NCBI GenBank assembly: GCA_029747585.1
Contig: JAPEVF010001336.1
Span: forward strand, 1 to 10,901
Source: Pleurotus djamor
Lineage: Eukaryota > Basidiomycota > Agaricomycetes > Agaricales > Pleurotaceae
DNA: 10,901 nucleotides
Direction of reading: 5' to 3'
Numbering within the stretch: the stretch's first letter is position 1; each line of letters opens with the position of its first letter. Shown piece by piece: positions 7,953 through 10,901 of this stretch. A program made the translations under genes and the position numbers. Under the pieces are notes generated by a model. The model had not been told where the DNA came from. It saw only the letters and a program-made list of their open reading frames with translations, and did not search any database.

Positions 7953-8665
7953 GCTCTACCTGCCGTTGTTAGCTTCGAGGACAAAATTCATCAGCCATTT
8001 TTCTTGCGTCCGTACCCCTACACACATGCCTGAACCAGCCATGCCGTATATGTATTCTATGACATGCCAATAACGCTACCGCTTTCGCCTCCAAGTTGTC
8101 TTCGGTGAAGGGTAGCAATTTGTTGCCTTTTCCATCGTGCGATCATGATCCGTCGCCCTCTCTTTGTGCACAAAACTATCGCGACCGGAATTAGGCCTCG
8201 GTCTGACATGCCCGACCACAGCCAACGCAAGGTGAGTTGCACCGTTCAGCCACGGTTAAGCGTGGTTCTTCCTTTGATCATCATCAATGTTTGCGGGAGT
8301 TCTTCGGGACGACGACAATGGTGCTTGTTCACTACCAAGGACGCGCGTATCAGGGTTTCGGCTTTACCACTTGGTGTCTTCTTCATGGCTATGGTTCGTA
8401 TCGATGTTCGTATCGACGCTGGACGATCAAGCGTACACGCACGCCTTAAGTCCTCTGCCGTGAGCTTGTACCATGGCGTCTGATGTCGTATCTCAACACT
8501 GCCTTCTCAGCATCAAGTTGAGCCTCACTTGTGCTGTTGCATCAGTTGTTGTGTTGCGCAAGCAATGTTCCATCAGTACCTCTTCTTCCCATACATAGGT
8601 ACGATTCATCCCGGTATCTCTTCCTGGGATTCACTTGGTTCTGTCCTTGATGACCCAACTGCGCG
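7953..8665. other. About 700 bases without a convincing gene
   Basis: The first part is the RPL39 3' flank. Beyond that I see frames open for 60-110 codons on the plus strand (8145-8483, 8237-8449), but their translations do not resemble a family and have no supporting splice phase into the next gene. A 41-codon frame at 8473-8598 has a strong start context (ACCATGGCG) and a hydrophobic stretch, listed separately. A short direct repeat, GTTCGTATCGA twice, sits at about 8394-8416. The region may be leader, leader introns and promoter of the membrane protein gene that follows. Confidence 0.4.
8473..8598 (+). CDS. Possible small ORF upstream of the membrane protein gene (41 aa)
   Basis: This frame opens with ATG in the favourable context ACCATGGCG and closes with TAG 67 bases before the proposed start of the next gene. 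It encodes a Ser/Cys-containing peptide with one hydrophobic stretch (LTCAVASVVVL). It could be an upstream ORF in the leader of the next gene, a first exon of that gene joined in a way I could not work out, or chance. No family is recognised. Confidence 0.2.
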   Translation: MASDVVSQHCLLSIKLSLTCAVASVVVLRKQCSISTSSSHT

Positions 8666-10136
8666 ATGCAGGTAAGACCGTCTTTCTCAACACACCGCGC
8701 ACCTCAATGACCCTTGTTCCATCTGAATAGACCTCCGCTGGCGGTATATTGATCGTCGAGGTGGTGAAAGTAACAGAAACGCTAACGCAGACCGTTCTTG
8801 CCACCGTTACTGTTACGGTGACGTCGCCCGAAAGTAGCCCACAGTCGACTGGCGCGACCCCTGCTACTTCTAGTTCCTTTTCAACGCGCGGCAGGGCAGC
8901 TATCGCAACGCGTATTTCCTCAACGTGAGTTCTCTAAACTCCTTGCGATGAAACTAAGTGTACTCAAACCATACACCGATGTGACCAGGTCCATTCTTGC
9001 TGCTGGTCCTCTAGCCCCTCCGTAAGATAGACCAAGACTCACCTCTCGCTTTATCGCGACTGATAACTCTTCTCGATCCCTTCAGCACATCCAGCACCCC
9101 TTCAGCAACTTTCCCTTCTTTTACATCAGTGTCCTCAATTCCACCCGGGCCAGTTGTCTCCCAAACATCGTCCTCGACTTCCACCAGTCCAAGCAATGCA
9201 CCCTCATCGTCACCAGTGTCCCTCCCATCGACGATACCCACCGACTCATCCAGTTCTACATTCCTTTCCTCCCCTACAACATCACTCGAGCTGCAGGGCA
9301 CTGCCTTGCCCGCCTCCCGCAAGGTCAAAGTCAACATGCCGGTCCTAGCAAGTGTCATCGTCGTATCTGTCTTAGCCGTTGCCTTCCTCCTCTTCGCCTT
9401 AATCCTCTGCTACAGAAGACGGTTGAGCCAGACGAGTTTCCCCTTGAGCGATGCCGGTATGTCATTTTTCCCATCCGTCGGCTGATGAGTTCAACTGATT
9501 GATGAATGCCCGTTCTTTCCATTCTACCATCATCTATCACCTCTGGCCACTGATCATTGATCAACATCAACATCACCATCGTCATTATCATCATCAGAAA
9601 GGGCCAAATGTCAGCCAGCTCCATTCGTGAACGAGAGGCGGAAAAGTCCTTTGAACCCATCGAATTCCTCCATTTCTTCGCCGCCACCACCACCACCTCG
9701 CCCGATCCGTCCGGTTCGCCCGTTAGGCGGGCTGCCTTTACCCCCGGACCCGCCTGCATACCCAGTTATCTTTGATGAGGACGAATTCGATGATGATTTT
9801 AAAACTCCACCTCCGACTTCGCCTACATCGGTACAAGCCCAACACGGTTCTTTACTTTCCATCATGGAACCTGAAAACAAGGGGAATGGTACTCCCCATC
9901 CAGCACCCCATGCGAGTAGGAGTAGCATCGTCAAGAGAGGCTTTGACTTTATGAACTTTGGGAAGACATCAGGGCCGGTGAAGCCCCCGGTCGACACAAA
10001 TGTTACTCGAACTTCTGGATCGGCAAAGGATGGGTCTCCTCTTCCTGGGAGTGCTGGGACTCAGCGGACTTTGCATTCGTCGATACAGTCAGGGTATGAA
10101 GTATTAGTTTCCATTCTTCCTGGTTTTAGGCCTTAG
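8666..10136 (+). CDS. Single-pass membrane protein with Ser/Thr/Pro-rich ectodomain and proline-rich cytoplasmic tail (5 exons, ~380 aa)
   Basis: Exons 8666-8671, 8731-8924, 8989-9021, 9086-9456 and 9598-10136 join in phase to 380 residues. The first ~160 residues are Ser/Thr/Pro-rich, including the valine/threonine run TQTVLATVTVTVT, and should be heavily O-glycosylated. A 23-residue membrane helix (about 164-186, VLASVIVVSVLAVAFLLFAL core) is followed by YRRR, the stop-transfer side. The cytoplasmic tail (~190 aa) has a PPPPPPRP stretch, an acidic patch FDEDEFDDDF and scattered Ser/Pro. The layout recalls fungal Mid2/Wsc-like wall sensors and the many basidiomycete proteins of this plan, but no WSC or other named domain is seen. 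The N terminus is uncertain: ATG-CAG as a 6-base first exon is the only in-phase start I found, gives no signal peptide, and an unrecognised upstream exon is possible. Intron 4 is long (141 bases) and ends in a CAT-rich tract. An alternative 44-base intron at about 10095-10137 would change the last residues. Confidence 0.7.
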
Positions 10137-10826
10137 ACATTTGGGTTCCTCCGTTTGTCACCGTCATGATATATATATTGGATTTCTTGGGAACAATGCA
10201 TGATCAAAGCTGGGGGTTACTGACATCATGCGCAACCAATGCATGCGAATCTCATATCGGGTCACGTCTGCCTAACTTTCGCTCAAACGCCTCCAGGAGT
10301 GACGGAAATTGGGTCTGTCGCGGCCATTGACCGGTGACCAGTTGAGTTGCGGAGCATAACCCTGTTTGGGACTCTAAGTCCACCAAGGACTTACATCGAG
10401 GCCTACCAGGCCTCAAGTGTGCAGTGTTGACATACCGTCAATATTGCGTCGAATTCCTTTTACGATGGTGACAATAGCTGACAATAGGCAACGACATCAT
10501 GCACGAAGAAGTTCCTCAAGGTCCGTGGTTCAAGGCTGTGGTAATGTTTTGTACGCCGATTTGTGCATCAACTACGATTCGCATCGGACACAAAGACAAT
10601 AATTGTAACGACAGGATAGATGGAGTATTCCCAGTCCATAAAAGGTCCACACAGATATTAGTAACGAAATATATCAAAAAGTTCAAGGCATCAGCTAGGA
10701 AACCAAGGTATAAGCAATAAGAGGGCGACAACGATACGTAGATCAGTCCAATGTCACGAGGATAATAGGGTAAACATTTTGTTCGTTCTTGTCCATCGTT
10801 CGTTCAACCGAATAGAGGCAATGCAC
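10137..10826. other. Gene-poor stretch of about 690 bases
   Basis: After the membrane protein stop comes an AT run (ATATATATATTGG near 10168) fit for a 3' end signal. Plus-strand frames of 61-73 codons at 10417-10720 show no family likeness. On the minus strand 10252-10530 has a faint DJ-1/PfpI-like trace, listed separately. The right end is the 3' flank of the minus-strand gene cut by the window edge. Confidence 0.4.
10252..10530 (-). pseudogene. Possible relic of a DJ-1/PfpI (ThiJ) family gene
   Basis: On the minus strand, 10389-10252 encodes 45 residues ending in a stop, with SATQLVTGQWPRQ followed by a helix-like FPSLLEAFERKLG. This resembles the C-terminal 'LVTGQNP' strand and last helix of DJ-1/PfpI proteins. 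A 46-base GT-AG segment (10435-10390, GTATGT to TAAG) could be an intron before it. About 190 bases upstream, near 10516-10530, TTALNHGP followed at once by a stop recalls the family's nucleophile elbow (AxCHGP) with the cysteine replaced. The spacing fits the family roughly. The frame between is broken by stops and no N-terminal half is seen, so if real it is a decayed copy. The likeness is weak and could be chance. Confidence 0.3.
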
Positions 10827-10901
10827 TTAAAGCCCAGCAACGACACCACCGAGAACACCCGAAATGATGACCATGGCTGCGGACCATGCGGAGAAATCTG
10901 A
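10827..10901 (-). CDS. C-terminal end of an unknown protein with hydrophobic tail (partial)
   Basis: Reading from the right edge on the minus strand gives 24 codons and a TAA stop (10829-10827). The residues include SDFSAWSAAMVIISGVLGG and end VVAGL. A hydrophobic, Gly/Val/Ala-rich end of this kind is seen at the C termini of GPI-anchored wall proteins and of membrane proteins; too little is present to choose. The frame is open to the window edge and an exon boundary may lie within it. Confidence 0.5.
   Translation of the reverse strand, partial: SDFSAWSAAMVIISGVLGGVVAGL

Noticed and set aside
8145..8483. Plus-strand open frame of 112 codons as an Arg-rich protein gene.
   Set aside because: No family likeness, an in-frame donor-like GTGAGT at 8232 without a matching acceptor that keeps a sensible frame, and overlap with another equally open frame at 8237-8449.
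8646..8728. Possible C/D box snoRNA (TTGATGA at 8647, CTGA at 8723).
   Set aside because: The C box has a T in place of the purine, I see no terminal stem or convincing internal C'/D' boxes, and the stretch covers a plausible splice donor and intron.
9557..9600. CAT/ATC-rich tract as a coding His/Ile repeat or microsatellite of interest.
   Set aside because: It lies inside the inferred 141-base intron just before the CAG acceptor at 9597, is imperfect and short, and the frame through it does not join the flanking exons.
9011..9997. Long minus-strand open frames opposite the membrane protein gene (9011-9358, 9611-9997).
   Set aside because: They mirror the Ser/Pro-rich plus-strand exons, whose codon bias keeps the reverse frame open; the translations are low complexity and match nothing.

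Overview
The window reads as nuclear DNA from a filamentous basidiomycete, probably an agaricomycete. Genes are dense and cut by many 49-65 base GT-AG introns, several with CTGAC/CTGAT-like branch points. The families are typical of that group: a ~600-residue NTF2-plus-FAD monooxygenase, a DUF7330-type protein, ER-type FKBPs and RPL39. No open frame is long in the raw sequence because of the introns, so gene models were rebuilt by joining exons in phase and checking them against family motifs.

Layout, left to right: promoter of the first gene (1-331); a 13-exon flavin-dependent monooxygenase-like gene, + (332-2814); a tail-to-tail FKBP relic, - (about 2815-3205); a DUF7330-type gene, + (3428-4380); a small heat-shock protein (HSP20) gene, + (4790-5535); a decayed copy of the monooxygenase 3' end, + (about 5649-5774); an intact FKBP2-type gene, - (5873-6521); a second intact FKBP2-type gene, - (6760-7410); a divergent promoter; RPL39, + (7631-7952); about 700 bases with no convincing gene; a single-pass membrane protein gene with a Ser/Thr-rich ectodomain, + (8666-10136); a gene-poor stretch with a possible DJ-1/PfpI-like relic, -; and the last codons of another minus-strand gene at the right edge (10827-10901).

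The main structural story is a duplicated block. The junction of the monooxygenase 3' end and the FKBP 3' end occurs twice, near 2661-3205 and near 5649-6225. In the left copy the monooxygenase is intact and the FKBP is wrecked. In the right copy the monooxygenase is a remnant and the FKBP is intact. A third FKBP copy lies head-to-tail next to the second. The two intact FKBPs have identical intron positions, N-terminal signal peptides and ER-retrieval-like C termini (-REEL and -RQEL).

These look like ordinary housekeeping and stress genes (protein folding in the ER and cytosol, ribosome) plus one oxidoreductase. I see no biosynthetic cluster, transposon, CRISPR array or clear new defence-like system. 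The interesting content is the duplication history, the paralogue divergence, the gene architecture and two poorly understood proteins.
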